From: Loripinus fragilis
Taxonomy: Eukaryota; Mollusca; Bivalvia; Lucinida; Lucinidae
Direction of reading: 5' to 3'
DNA length: 64,000 nt
NCBI GenBank assembly: GCA_964019695.1
Contig: OZ026517.1
Location: 53,189,672-53,253,671 of the forward strand
This document shows positions 24,136-35,592 of this stretch, one piece after another. The notes below the pieces were generated by a model. It ran no database searches. It saw nothing but the letters and a program-made list of their open reading frames with translations, and was not told the DNA's origin. The position numbers and the translations under genes were made by a program. Numbering within the stretch: the first letter of the stretch is position 1; the number at the start of each line of letters is the position of its first letter.

Positions 24136-24620
24136 ACAGTTTTCTTTTACTTTAAAGTTTTTGGGATAAAATGCAAAAATCAACTTTTTTAAAGAAAGAA
24201 TGGTTTTGAGAGTAGTTTTTATAAAATTGACGTCTAGATGGTTACAAACTGGTCTGTCCGACTTGAAAAACACCGAACAATTGAAATTTTACTTATGGTA
24301 GATTTTTTACGCATTTTTAAAATGTTGCATTTTTCAAAATTTTTCGAGATTTTTTAAATTCGCCAGTATTTTCTGGTAAAATTGTTAAATGTACTTAATT
24401 TTATTTGAACATTGTAGGCCAAACACAGTAGAACTTGATTAGTCCATTTTTGACGATTATTGTTTTACGACTACTGTACACTTCCGGTTGCAATGTGAGA
24501 GTTTAAAAATCGATTTGGTAGCATTTTTTTTTTTTTTTTTTTTTTTTTAATTTTCAAAGAAAGACGGTGACGTCTGGTGATAATGAATAATCGCTGAAAA
24601 TTTCATTGCCGTATCGCTGA
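24136..24620 (-). repeat. Dispersed repeat family I, copy 1
   Basis: Read on the minus strand, GCGTAAAAAATCTACC and the following 150 bp resemble 48745-48920 on the + strand (GCGTAAAAAATCTGCC). A poly-T run of about 26 bp (24523-24548) corresponds to an A-run in the other copy. Divergence is considerable. Confidence 0.5.
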
Positions 24621-25084
24621 TAATAAAGCGTACAGAGCAGTGCAAAGTCTCTATGTAAATTGCAAGCTTAAAGCTGAATTTCAATGATTAACCTGCTTAA
24701 AGTGTTAGTCTTATGTTTTTGAGTAGCAAAAACGACGAGTCTGATGGAATCAAAACTTTTGAGGTTTATTCTTTTTATTTCACGCTAGCCATTTTAAAAC
24801 ATCTTCAAACAAACAAAAACGTTAATTTGTGTTATGGTTTATATCGTAGAAAAAGTGTGACTTTTTGAAATCAGGGTACCTTTTCTCTACTTCGTCCGTG
24901 CAAGAAGTACACGTCAGTTTTAATTTTAAGTGAAATAACTCGCAGAGTCTCGGCAAAGTATTGCTTCACTTAAAAAAACATGAATTTTGTATACCCTACG
25001 TTTCACTTTCTGAACTAGCGTAAAAATGTAAGGCGACCAATTAGCAGTTGGTTTTAGTATATTTTCAGATTCACCCGTTTAAAC
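24621..25084. other. Gene-free stretch
   Basis: Nothing recognisable. Confidence 0.4.
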
Positions 25085-25175
25085 GTTTGTTTTTGGAACT
25101 CAAATGGACCGTCTCGTTAAGACGGTTCTTTTGAATACCCACAACATATGTTTAGGTTGAGAAATAAGAAAAATA
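25085..25175. repeat. Hairpin repeat family E, copy 2
   Basis: GGACCGTCTCGTTAAGACGG forms an imperfect stem followed by the family tail ACCCACAACATATGTTTAGG. Confidence 0.65.
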
Positions 25176-25737
25176 GCTTTCATATTAAGCACTCATATCT
25201 TGCCTGTCGTACCGTACCATATTTATTCTTTGCGTTGTTGCTGTACACCATTGATTCTTAAATATTTGTGGCTGGATAATTTCCATGCTTTTGCTGTCGT
25301 CTGCTGGCTTTTTTCAGAATTGCGCTTTTTATGGTTAACCTCAATAGTTACAATAAGTAAAGCCACAAAACTATTTTTAAATGGTCTGCTTGAAACCTTT
25401 TGATACAAATGTTGCTAAGTTCAGAAAAGAAATTCTGGCCATAGGTCGATGACATCGGTGTGTGATTAAAGATGGTGTTTACGGCGTTTACACTACAAGA
25501 GTGAAAGATAAACTTGTGTCAACGCCCAAAAAGTATTTTGAAAGACATGTCATATCAAAGAGTTTAACAAGTCCATGGTCAGGGTCTCTCTAAAGTCACC
25601 GTGAGCTTTGGGATGAGCTAGATTTGCTAGTTTTCTGATGTCCTAATCACATCTATAGGCATAGGTCCAGATAAGTATAGTTTGTGCACATAAAATCATA
25701 TTTTCCATACCTATGATATCAATTTAAACATGTGTTT

Positions 25738-25852
25738 GGGTGCTCAAAAACCGTCCCATTGAGACGGTTCTTTCGGGTGCTCAAAAACCGCCTCATTGAG
25801 ACGGTTCTTTTGGTTACTCACAACATATGTTTTGGTTGAGAAATAAGAAAAC
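25738..25852. repeat. Hairpin repeat family E, copy 3, with duplicated stem
   Basis: A 37-bp stem unit beginning GGGTGCTCAAAAACCG occurs twice in tandem (25738-25774 and 25775-25811) before the shared tail ACATATGTTTTGGTTGAGAA. Confidence 0.75.
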
Positions 25853-26250
25853 TACTTTTTCAGTACGCACTCTTATCTGAAGGCATAATAGTTCAGGCAT
25901 GGTTTCAGATGCTTTTTGACGCTGTTAGAGTAACTACTCCGTATTAAATGTTATGTCTGACTAGGGGTAGCAATTCTTTTTTCAAGTGCGGTTACTAACT
26001 TTTGATAATTATATTGGCCTGTACTCAGATTTCCAAACACACGCTGCGTTTGCCCACAGAGTGAGGCGGATAGATTGATGCCTGCCTATGCCTCAATCCA
26101 GTCAGTGACCTATTTGTCACTGATCCAGCCATTGTGTTTGGAACAAGCCTCAAAATGGGCTTTGAAGTCCATCCATGTTACGTTTCAATCCCATTTCTTA
26201 CAATTTCTCACCATCCTAAAGACCTTAATTAAGCCGTTAAACCACTTCTA

Positions 26251-27190
26251 CGAGGGTTAGTCAAAAATAACTGAGCCCTACCTTATAACTTTTAATTCAA
26301 GTAAAATGGACACATATTCAAATGATATTTCATCGCAGGTATATGTCATCTATTCAATAACCTAATCTATAACTATTGGTAGGTTTTATATACTGGTTGC
26401 TAGGCAACCGAACATGACCTGTCAAACAGGTGCGTTCACGCTGTAATACATCAATATCTAAGCGTTGCCATGGAAACGATAATGCAAATGTAATGCTGAA
26501 TTCACTGTCGTTTGATACCTATTGCATGTACCTACTCGGTGCCACAGAAAAGAAAACAACAGACCCCAAATTAAAGATGTTGCGGTAGTTTGATTTCAGA
26601 ATTTTGCAAATTTTTACGTGCCTCAAGTCCTATAATTTACCCCACCCACATTCATATTAACACAATTTTAATAGAAAACATAAATTAATAGCCTAATAAT
26701 GCTTTTGCAGAACTACATACACAAACCAACCCTCAGAAGCATTAAATTCCTTGTTTGAAATAAATGAATATGTTTCCATGGCAACACAATCCTCATGTAT
26801 TTGAAAATTAGTGAAATTTTGACTTATTTTGTTGCTAGGCAACGCATGCAAAAAGTGTTCACCTAACATTTACGAACCAAGTATGATGAAAAGACAATAT
26901 GACATATGTTATTCAAATACATGTGAAATATGTCTTTCTCAAAAACTATCAAGCCCACAAGCTTTTTTAAGGTAAACTGTAAATTCCTGGTGGCGGAGAT
27001 CATGAACGCATGGCTCTGACTGACGATCTTTAGTTGCCTAGCAACCTTAACAGAAGCTTCACCTGGGTGATTATTTTGGGTCAAAGCGTCGATGACATGT
27101 TATACTATTAAAAGATAATCACATTTCTTGTTTACAATGTGAGGCTAAGATATAATGAGGTAGGGCTCAGTTATTTTTGACTAACCCTCG
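26251..27190. mobile_element. 940-bp mariner-type nonautonomous element with X-box motifs
   Basis: Perfect terminal inverted repeats of about 33 bp begin CGAGGGTTAGTCAAAAATAA at 26251 and are mirrored at 27158-27190; TA lies just outside both ends (26249-26250, 27191-27192). Termini and TA target fit the mariner group. No transposase is recognisable. Inside are five X-box-like palindromes: GTTGCTAGGCAAC at 26396, GTTGCCATGGAAAC at 26464, its complement at 26772, GTTGCTAGGCAAC at 26831 and its complement at 27033. The first and last lie at the same distance (145 bp) from their respective ends. The X-box is the known binding site type of RFX transcription factors; function here is untested. Confidence 0.85.
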
Positions 27191-27192
27191 TA

Positions 27193-27640
27193 ATGGCTCA
27201 TTTCGACATCTTCTTATCACTGATGGGATAGTTTCACGGAGGACGTAGCAACTTGATGTGAATTTTAGCGAGTGTCCGTGCCAGAAAATGTTCAGTCTTG
27301 ACTTGAATAAGCTCAAGGATGTAGCCAGCAAAACAGCATTTGGTAATAAAGAATTTCTAGCGATAAGGCGGGCAATTTCCCTAAATAAGACGTTCGTTTT
27401 ATTTTGTTGAAATAACGACTGGAGACACTAGGCACATTCAACAAACACATATAGACGAGCCGTCTATGTACTCTTGCCCGCTAGTTCGTATACTTAAAAC
27501 GAGTTTTCATAAATGCATGTAATATATCTACTTCGTTTTGAATGAGAATTTGTTTTGTTCATCAACTGTGCTCGCTATTCAGAAACATGTGTGGGAAATA
27601 GACCGTTAAACTAAGGTTAACAATCGTCCTATATTTATCA
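27193..27640. other. Gene-free stretch
   Basis: Nothing recognisable. Confidence 0.4.
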
Positions 27641-27647
27641 TGATAGA

Positions 27648-28132
27648 GGCGTACTTCGAATCGAACTATAGTCCCTACTATAGTAACTAAAGTTTGATTC
27701 GAACACCTATAGTCGCTACTAGGGTGACGTCACGAACCTACTGGATATGGTCGGAGCACCATTACTCTAGTAGATAGGTTCCCTAGCTGGTTCCATACTC
27801 TAGACCTATCTAGGACGATGGGTTCAAGATCTAGCACGATGGGTTCAAGATCGGTCAATAGCCTCAAAATGATATGTTTTTTGTAAAATAAACCTAGCTC
27901 AGCATAATTTTTGGTCCCACTTATTCGTAATTGATTATTAGAAAGCGCTGTGCAGTTTATAACATCATTTTTGTCTACGACGAAGAATTGAAGTGGAGCA
28001 TACAGGGCTATTATTTTTGTTTACTTGCCAACCAGCTAAAAGTTCTAACTTTAGTCGTTCGGGTGTAAACGTGCGTGCACACCTATTACGTAAGAACTAT
28101 AGTAGGAACTTAAGTTCGATTCGAAGTGCGCC
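27648..28132. mobile_element. 485-bp MITE with about 42-bp inverted repeats
   Basis: GGCGTACTTCGAATCGAACT at the left pairs with the complement of AGTTCGATTCGAAGTGCGCC at the right, with CTATAGT-type subterminal repeats. The interior contains ACGATGGGTTCAAGATC twice, 22 bp apart (27818 and 27836). Target duplication is unclear. Confidence 0.75.
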
Positions 28133-28243
28133 AGAATATATTATAAATATTTATACAGTTGATGTACAATAAATACGACTATCTTGCAAAGTGGTCTATT
28201 TTTGTCAGATGATTGATAACTTCTTTCGCTTATACAACTTTTT

Positions 28244-28336
28244 CCCCCCTAGACCCAAGACGCCCTTTACACATGTTGAATATTTATATAATGACGTTCA
28301 ATTGTCCAAAGGGCATCTTGTGTCTAGGGGGGGGGG
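28244..28336. mobile_element. Short hairpin element with C/G-rich ends
   Basis: CCCCCCTAGACCCAAGACGC at 28244 pairs with a nearly complementary GCATCTTGTGTCTAGGGGGG ending near 28332, leaving a loop of about 45 bp. The right end merges into a G run of about 15. Confidence 0.65.
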
Positions 28337-28889
28337 GGGGGGCATCTAAAAACAAACTGAAAGACACCAGTTTCATCTTTTCAATGACAAACATCAAAAT
28401 TTTAAGTATATGTACGCATGCGCAGAAGGAATATTGCAAAGTTTTGGAAACGAAGGGCTTTTATATCCTTAAAAATTTAGTACTTTTACTTTTTGAAAAC
28501 CTATAATGGATTTACTAAAATTCTGGTCTTAACGACACCCAGTATAAAGACGTAAAATGAGGGGTGGGAGTAGAAAGCGCAAGTTTTCAAAGCTTTGTAA
28601 AAGATGAATCGCTTTGAAACGTATTTTGATGCTAACTATACATATTTTACTTCCCAAACAGACGAACTTTAAAATCATTAGGGCTATTTGAAAATTTAGC
28701 TTTGTAATCATGTCAAATAGGGAAAATATACGCCTTATCGCTAGAGCTTCTTCTAAGCATTTAACTCTGTTAGAGAACACAATTATCATAACATTTCATC
28801 TTGACCGTTTTTGAACGGATTCAGTCAGTTTCCACGAGTTGATCTTGAAGAACTTATTGAGACAAGATCAATCTTATTAAATAATTGAA

Positions 28890-29118
28890 CCGCGGCATGA
28901 GATTTCCAACAATTTGACTTTTTGAAAAGTGTAGACTCGGACGAGCCTCTGCAGTCTCCTGTGAAGCTTAGAAACTCAAAATGGTGTTCAGTCAGCTTAA
29001 CAATCATAGAATAGTCAGGCGACTAGCAACGGCTCTGATCAGACTACGTGTATGCGCAGGCTGATTTGAGGCTTTGCTTGTTGCACAGACCACATTGTTG
29101 GAAATCTCATGCACTGGC
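28890..29118. mobile_element. MITE family A, copy 2
   Basis: The terminal inverted repeats are CGCGGCATGAGATTTCCAAC and the complement of GTTGGAAATCTCATGC. The interior matches 14953-15186 (GCTCTGATCAGACTACGTGT, GCGCAGGCTGAT). Confidence 0.8.
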
Positions 29119-30050
29119 TCATTTATAATCTTGTAAACTTCAATGATTACGTCCACCCTGAACCTAGGTGATGGTAATCCTATTGAATGTTCTGTAGATT
29201 TAATATAGAATTATCCATTTTACAGGGGTAACAACCCACGTCATAGCATATAGCAAACACGTAATATGGTGCCATCTTTGATTTACACGGAAAGTTTTTC
29301 CCTTCGTAAAATTATACAAATCAGTGTCTGCCAAAACTAAGCAGTGCAGGCGGTGCCTAACATCCCACTTTGACCGAAAATGATCACGCCCAGAAATGCC
29401 GTTGCCTCTGTAATCATTCACCCACAAGTATCGAAGCGGGAGACACGAGGATAAGGTACCCAACTACTGTCCTGCCAGCCAAGAGTGACAGTGTCGTCAA
29501 GTTTTGTTTACACAGTTATCAAGGACCTAGAATCCATAGATGGCGGAACACAGACTATGTAGCTGAGTTTGAAGTGCATGTTTTTCTTGATAAAGACCTT
29601 TGACCGAAATATTGAATTAAGAGTAAAATTATCATATGTGTGAAATGAATACACTGTGAGTTCTGGACTTGCAATTCAGTTACACCACAAACCAAAGCAA
29701 TGCTGCTTAGTTTCTTTTCGAACATTGTTCAAATCACCCAATGTGAACCTTTGTAGATAAAATGCTTGGCGGCCGGGAATTTAAATTGGCTTCGGCAACA
29801 ATTCTAGTATTAGTTTTCATTAAATATATTATAAGAAAGATCAAAAGAAAACTGACATGGTGGCGGTGTATCACTTAATGCTTTGCCTTTCTTTTGTTTA
29901 TTTTGAAGAAATTTCAGTTGCATGCACGAAGTCCAGCTATTTTTGTTAGAGGCATTCACATGGCAACCAATTTGAATAAACCCGATCACACACTTTTTTA
30001 CAAAACTTTCTTTGGAGTCAGACCACTGATCCTCGCTCTGGATCTACTTA
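29119..30050. other. Gene-free stretch
   Basis: No gene or repeat with clear ends was recognised. Confidence 0.4.
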
Positions 30051-30052
30051 TA

Positions 30053-30260
30053 GGGTAAAGTCTGGTAAATTCGGACATCAGGTAAATTCGGACACACATT
30101 TGCCAACAGTGGAAATCCAGATGAGACGGCTTCTTATGACTCATCAGGATACTCACTGTTTGCTTAGTTAATTTATTTTTTTATTTCAATAATTGAACTA
30201 TGAAACAAAAAAGGTGGCTGTCCGAATTTAGCTGTCTGTCCGAATATACCCGATTTTAAG
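30053..30260. mobile_element. 210-bp MITE, copy 2
   Basis: This is a second copy of the element at 20157-20366 (shared GGTAAATTCGGACATCAGG, GATGAGACGGCT and GCTGTCTGTCCGAATATA). It is preceded by TA; its right end is eroded. Confidence 0.8.
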
Positions 30261-30759
30261 ATAATAAGCCAATGTATTATATTGGGCCTCTATCGGACCA
30301 CCAACGAAATGTCATCGCCAATAGCACAGTCGTATACGTGATCTCGTGTAGATTTTTTTTGGCTGCAGTATAGACTATCAAAGATGGCGGACACTCGAGA
30401 CAGGAAATCGTGAGTACACTTTCATTTGCAAACTATGGCATGTTTATTTACACCCAGAGGCCAGTCATAGACGCTAACACGCTTAGAAAAAAATGGATTT
30501 TCTGATTTTCCTATTCTCTTTGCGCAGTTTGATCTGCTAAGCTAGAATTTGACATAGACAAGTGAGTGATTTGCAGAAAGTGAAAACGAAGCGGAAACCC
30601 AACCTGTTTCCTTGTCATTTTGTCTTTTTAACAGCAAATATCGCGATTCTTTTGCTATATACCATAAGCCCAGTCCTAGAAACTCACCCTCTAGTCCTGA
30701 AAGCCCAAACAAACATTCTTGGATGATGATATACAAGTTTCAAAATATCGGCCTTGATA

Positions 30760-30872
30760 TCGTGTAGACCACGGCTCTTTTTCTGTGTGTATCGTGTAGA
30801 CACAAGTTATTATTGTAAATTATGCGACTGTGTAGACACAGGTTTAGGATACCGTGTAGACCAATAAAAGAA
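30760..30872. repeat. Four spaced GTGTAGAC motifs
   Basis: CGTGTAGAC or TGTGTAGAC occurs four times in about 110 bp, spaced 29-40 bp apart, twice within the palindrome TGTGTAGACACA-like context. No surrounding gene is apparent. Confidence 0.5.
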
Positions 30873-31285
30873 ACTCCATCACCATGAAGCATTTTGCCTG
30901 TTTTAAGCTGCCCGCTGTATTTAGAAAGCCAATATATCGTCAGACTCGGCGGATGCAAACCCCAATAGACTTCAAGCTGATCTGAACCTCGCTGCTTGCA
31001 TTTTCCTTTTAAGCTTACATACCTTAGCCTAGGAATGAACATGAACTAACAGCTGAATAGGGTCGATAGTTGTTCGCTTTTGTATGCTTAATGGGTATGC
31101 ATGTCGACGTTGTTTAAAGGATGGGCTGTAACAACTTTGTCATTCACCTAATCATCTTAGAATCTGTAATCGGTGAGTAGAGCTGGGGAGTAGAGGAAAT
31201 CCGTTTCAGCGGTCACCGTTGGGCACCTTTTGGTACCGATACAGCAACTTTTTCTATGTGTTTAACTGCGAATCAAGTGAGCCAA

Positions 31286-31467
31286 CACACGAGATTTTAG
31301 TTCTTATCGCATTGTAGAGCAACGAAAAGCCTTTGCGCCTCACATTTACAAAGTATGGATATAGATGAAAATTTAGACCAAAGTTGAGACCTCTAGCGTC
31401 GCCGGGATACGTCAGCATAGTCATTTTAAGGATTTTGCGCAGTTGCGATAAGTCCCAAAATAGCGTA
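31286..31467. mobile_element. MITE family B, copy 2, in the gene 2 promoter
   Basis: The termini CACGAGATTTTAGTTCTTAT and the complement of GCGATAAGTCCCAAAATAGC are inverted repeats. It ends about 185 bp before the gene 2 start codon. Confidence 0.7.
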
Positions 31468-31514
31468 ATCCCGGAAATGATGTTTGCTTTTTTGTAATCT
31501 CCGAACAGATATAG

Positions 31515-31590
31515 TTTTTCTTATAATTCAAAGATAAGGAACTCGTTTTTCTTATAATTCAAAAGATAAGAAAATGTATTTAAAGCTTAC
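31515..31590 (+). promoter_or_regulatory. Putative gene 2 promoter: duplicated GATA motifs and TATA-like box
   Basis: A 24-25 bp block (TTTTTCTTATAATTC...GATAAG) occurs twice, at 31515-31538 and 31546-31570, each ending in AGATAAG, which fits the GATA-factor consensus WGATAR. A TATA-like TATTTAAA follows at 31577. The 5' leader shortly before the ATG (GCTGTCAG...GAAGAAAATG) resembles that of gene 3. Motif presence is seen; promoter function is inferred. Confidence 0.4.
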
Positions 31591-31650
31591 ACAACTGATA
31601 CGTGTCGTTATTCTAGTACAGTGTTCGCTGTCAGTTTTTGATAGAAGAAA

Positions 31651-31810
31651 ATGGGGCGGTTTTGCTTACCTGCAGTTTTTTGTTTCATGTTGATTTCGTT
31701 GTCTGATGAACAGCTTCTTGACCAAGGTGATTTGTCAGTGAAAGTAGGGCTTCTAGAGAGAGCTGTGACAGCACTTCAGGGAAGGGTGACGACGTTAGAA
31801 AACCAATGTG
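31651..31810 (+). CDS. C1q-domain protein gene 2, exon 1 (signal peptide and coiled coil)
   Basis: Translation starts at ATG 31651. The first 18-20 residues (MGRFCLPAVFCFMLISLSDE) form a short basic start plus a hydrophobic core, a typical secretion signal. Residues 32-49 carry a hydrophobic 3-4 pattern (V32, L35, V39, L42, V46, L49), a short coiled coil that would drive trimer or higher assembly, ending in ENQC. The donor G|GTAAGC at 31811 leaves phase 1, matching the acceptor at 45424, so the joined protein is about 197 residues: signal, coiled coil, then C1q. The same layout is seen in gene 3. Two family-B MITE copies flank the exon, one ending at 31467 and one beginning near 31852. The pairing with the distant exon rests on phase and gene layout, not on transcripts. 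Confidence 0.85.
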
Positions 31811-31851
31811 GTAAGCATATACGGTTTTGGTAATCAATGCATTTTCTAGTA

Positions 31852-32030
31852 ACAAAGACTCTAGCGAGTCTGTGCATATGCGCTGACTCGACAGAACCTT
31901 CGCTGCTCGTATACACAAAGTATGGATGTAGATGAAGAATCAGAACAAACTTTAGACTTCTAGCCATGCTGGATACGCCAGCTTGTGCGTTTATTAGAGG
32001 CTTTTATATATCCAGCTTGGCTAGAAGTCT
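31852..32030. mobile_element. MITE family B-related segment, copy 3
   Basis: It shares CGCTGCTCGTATACACAAAG and GTAGATGAAGAATCAGA with the inverted segment at 34950-35000. A hairpin (TTAGACTTCTAGCC facing GGCTAGAAGTCTAAA) lies at 31952-32033. It adjoins the 2.9-kb element that starts at 32031. Confidence 0.6.
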
Positions 32031-34949
32031 AAAGGGGGAGTTCCACCCTATATGGAATTTACATAGGGTTCTGCCCACGCACAGAATTTTATAAAGTTTT
32101 GTCGAAAGATTGTCTATAACATGTGTGTTCTATTTGTGAGGTACTTACCCATTCATCTATATCAGTTGTTAAATTTAAATAATTTTAAATTTTAAAATTA
32201 AAAAAAATGGACACCTTAATTAAGAATGGCCCTAGGCGACAAGATTTTTTGATTTTTCAGCCTAATTTATTCTCAACATGATGCCTAATAATTTGTAATT
32301 ATGTATGTACCATACATGTATTTCAATGTATAAAATAAACAAGTCCACATCAAATTTTGTTTGAAGGTACCCCTAAATTTAACATTTTGAAAATATTTTC
32401 AGCAAATTAAATTGTCAATTTTGCCTAGTTGCTGTTCTTGTCAACTTATGAAATTTATATCAAATTTGTCCACACATGTGTTTGTAATAATCATGAAATC
32501 TCAAGAAAAAATAAAACCGGTAAAATGGAGTTTTCTGAATTTCAATCTTAATGGTCAAAATTTTGCAGAATGTAAAAATCAAGATTTTATGTAAACTTCC
32601 AGCAGTATGCTCAATTTACATAGAGTTCTGTTCTGCACAGGCATAGATCTTGATGATATTATGCAAATTGACTGTTTGGCTTTTAAGTATTTTGTTTTCC
32701 ATCGCTTGTCAGTGGTAGGTGACAACATTTGGTATTGTGTAGTATGTAATTATAGGGGTACACCTCAAATAAGTCCAATTTGCATCTATCTGAAATCGGA
32801 ATGTCTATAAATGATAATTATTAAAATAATCTATGAGTTCTAGCTTATGTGTTCGGTACACACATTACCACATTTTCACATAAATTGTTTAAAATAATTT
32901 TTCTTTTAGAATATTTACTCAGATTCAGCTGTACAAATTATATCAACAATGTTTGGGTTTTAATTATGGTGTGTTACAGTTCTCGTCAACCTTTCCCTTC
33001 TATATATAATTTGACCAAATGAATAAGGATAATATTCTCAAGATTTGAAGCCCGGAAATATATTTTGTTTGAATGGTGAGTCAGACTTTTGTTAAATGAA
33101 TAAATATTATTGAATTTATCATAAATATTTATGCCCAGTTTTACAGAATTGTTTAGTATGTCAGCATTATGATTATGAGGTCATTTGAGAATCAAATTCA
33201 TGATTCTATAACCACGATAAAAATAACAGCACAAAGACTGTTTCACCTCGTCTAATGCCAGATGTTCAGTATGTATATATTCAAAAATTCGCTAAGTGTT
33301 TCTTAATATTGAAAATTCATTTATAATATTGAAAAGTATCATTTTTATTTTCATCAACTCCATTTCTATTTATTGGAGCAGTTTTAAAGCTTTTGTTGGA
33401 ATATTAATGATTTAAAATGGGGTTTATGACAAGCATTATTGGATACACTTTTGAAATGTTTTGGCGGATAGAGCTTAATGCAGGAGAAATAACCACAATC
33501 AATACCAATTAAGATACAATGCAATTCAAATAAGATTCTGTAAACCATTCATTAAAATGTACACATTTAGTGACTAAGGGACTGCAAAATAAGGATACTA
33601 TTTAAATAATGTGGGAAAACGGATCAGTCCATAATAGAAAAAAGTTTTAAAACTTAAGACTCAGTTTCACTCAGTCTCTGCATGACACTAAATGGAAAGT
33701 GCTGCAGCTCTCATGCCTCCTAGCACTGGCTTAAATTATCTTCTTCTTTCTGCTGAAACTAAATATTCCAGAAGGAACAGAATATGAAAATACAACACTT
33801 TATCAATGTATGGGGGAAAGTTTAACCCAATACAAAGACAGCTGGTGTGAAATCAAAGTTCTCTGAAAAAAGAACCTACCAAAATAGTGAGAACATTCAC
33901 AATTTCTTATACACTTGACCTGGTTTCACTTAGTTTATAAGAGTTAATGAGAAGTATGCACATAGTCCTGAACCAATTTACCCTCAATATTTGATTCGGA
34001 GGGACATAAGATAGAGGAAATTCTAGGTGCTACAGGAACATAGAATGTAGATGGAGACGATGAATTACCTAGCATAAATCCTAATCTGTTTGAATTTTTT
34101 CAATGGCTGAAAGCCATTAAGAGCGTAACCACCTGTTGTCTTCAGTCCAAAATAATTTGGAATCTAGTAGAAATTTAATTCACAAATGTTACCTGCTGGA
34201 TATCCACCCGTACAACTTAGTTCTAGACTAAGTGCTACTTATCAGGTGCTGCTTACAAAAATGTCAGTTTTATGCTATTGAATTAGGTAAAACTTCTGAC
34301 ACCAAAAATATTTTGGACCTAATTTGGATGAAGATACTAAATAGTGATAGTCAATGCGTTTTTAGAATAATACTGGTGGAAAAACTGCTGTTTGTAAGAC
34401 CTAATTGGAATATTTTATTTGAAATCACTTAAGAATCAAAACTGACTTAACTCATTTCATGCAAATTATAACACTTTTACCGGTGTCCAAATTTTATGAA
34501 AATTTACATGCATGAAGAGGATGTATTTGACCTACTTTTCTGAAAATATTATGGGTTGACAAAAACTGGAACATGGTAAATATTAGGACAGAATCCCCTA
34601 TAGACACGAACTTTAGTGTTCAATATGGGGATAATTCAAATTTTGATGGGTCAGAAAAAAATTATCTAGATGTATTCATACACATTAATGGTAGCAAGGT
34701 ATGCCCTGGGAAGTCTTCTTTCATATTCCATTCAAAGAATGTAGCAGTCAATAATGTTAATGATTTGAGACCGATATTTAATAGGCCATGTATTAGTACA
34801 ACGAGGGTGTACATCAAGGTGCCCCCCTGTGGCCTAACAGCCTTCGAGGAATGAAACAATTTCATTTTTGTAGTTGTTATAACGCATGTATTCAACATAC
34901 AAAACATTATTGAAATCCATGAGTGGGCAGATTTGGAACTCCCCCTTTT
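32031..34949. mobile_element. 2.9-kb candidate DNA transposon in the gene 2 intron
   Basis: AAAGGGGGAGTTCCA at 32031 is mirrored by TGGAACTCCCCCTTT ending at 34948; further in, TCTGCCCAC occurs on both sides in inverted orientation. The outer flanks are inverted copies of a family-B segment, so the true ends may lie at about 31895 and 35000. Small open frames, including 93 codons at 34573-34854, match nothing I recognise. Internal direct repeats (AATTTACATAG at 32057 and 32613) are present. Confidence 0.5.
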
Positions 34950-35000
34950 GCTCTGATTCTTCATCTACATTCAAACTTTGTGTATACGAGCAGCAATATG

Positions 35001-35355
35001 TACTAAAATAGAATATATATACTGGCCTATCAACATATAATTTAGTCAGAGACAGTAGACACCATATGTATATGCATATGCGATGTAACCAAACTACCGA
35101 CTGCGTACCTTGGAAGGAACATTAAACAGGTCAGAAGACGATGTTGTTGCAGTTACCATAAGTATGATGAAATGTAACTGCACTGCCGGCACCCAGTCTC
35201 TGGACACTGTCGGCCCACCAGCGCTTAAGTCTAATTTTCGCCGTAAACAACGTCTCCGTTTTACAACAGTTAAAGATACAAAACTATTGCTGCAAAACTA
35301 TAGAAGCTACTACCATGAAAAAAAAAACAACAATTGATTTAGGCAATACATCATT
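35001..35355. other. Gene-free stretch
   Basis: Nothing recognisable. Confidence 0.4.
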
Positions 35356-35357
35356 TT

Positions 35358-35592
35358 GGCCTCGACGCGAGAAAACCTGTCTTCTGAGGTTTGCGAACAA
35401 CACAGGCGCAGGTCAGCCTGCGCATCCGCGCAGTCTGATCAGCGCCTTTGTTATTCGCTATTACAAAAGTATCATATGTAAACTTGCTACAGTCGAAATT
35501 TCAATGTTCTAGCTAGTCCCTGTAGCTGAGCAGGCTGGTTTGAATCTGACTTTGTCGGAAACCCCGAAGACAGGTTTTCTCACGTCGCGGCC
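35358..35592. mobile_element. MITE family C, copy 1
   Basis: The termini GGCCTCGACGCGAGAAAACC and the complement of GGTTTTCTCACGTCGCGGCC are inverted repeats; GAAGACAGG and a TCTGATCAGCGCC block lie inside. An inverted copy is at 46843-47079. Confidence 0.8.

Noticed and set aside
34573..34854. 93-codon open frame as a real exon
   Set aside because: No recognised family, no clear splice sites, and it lies inside a candidate transposon.
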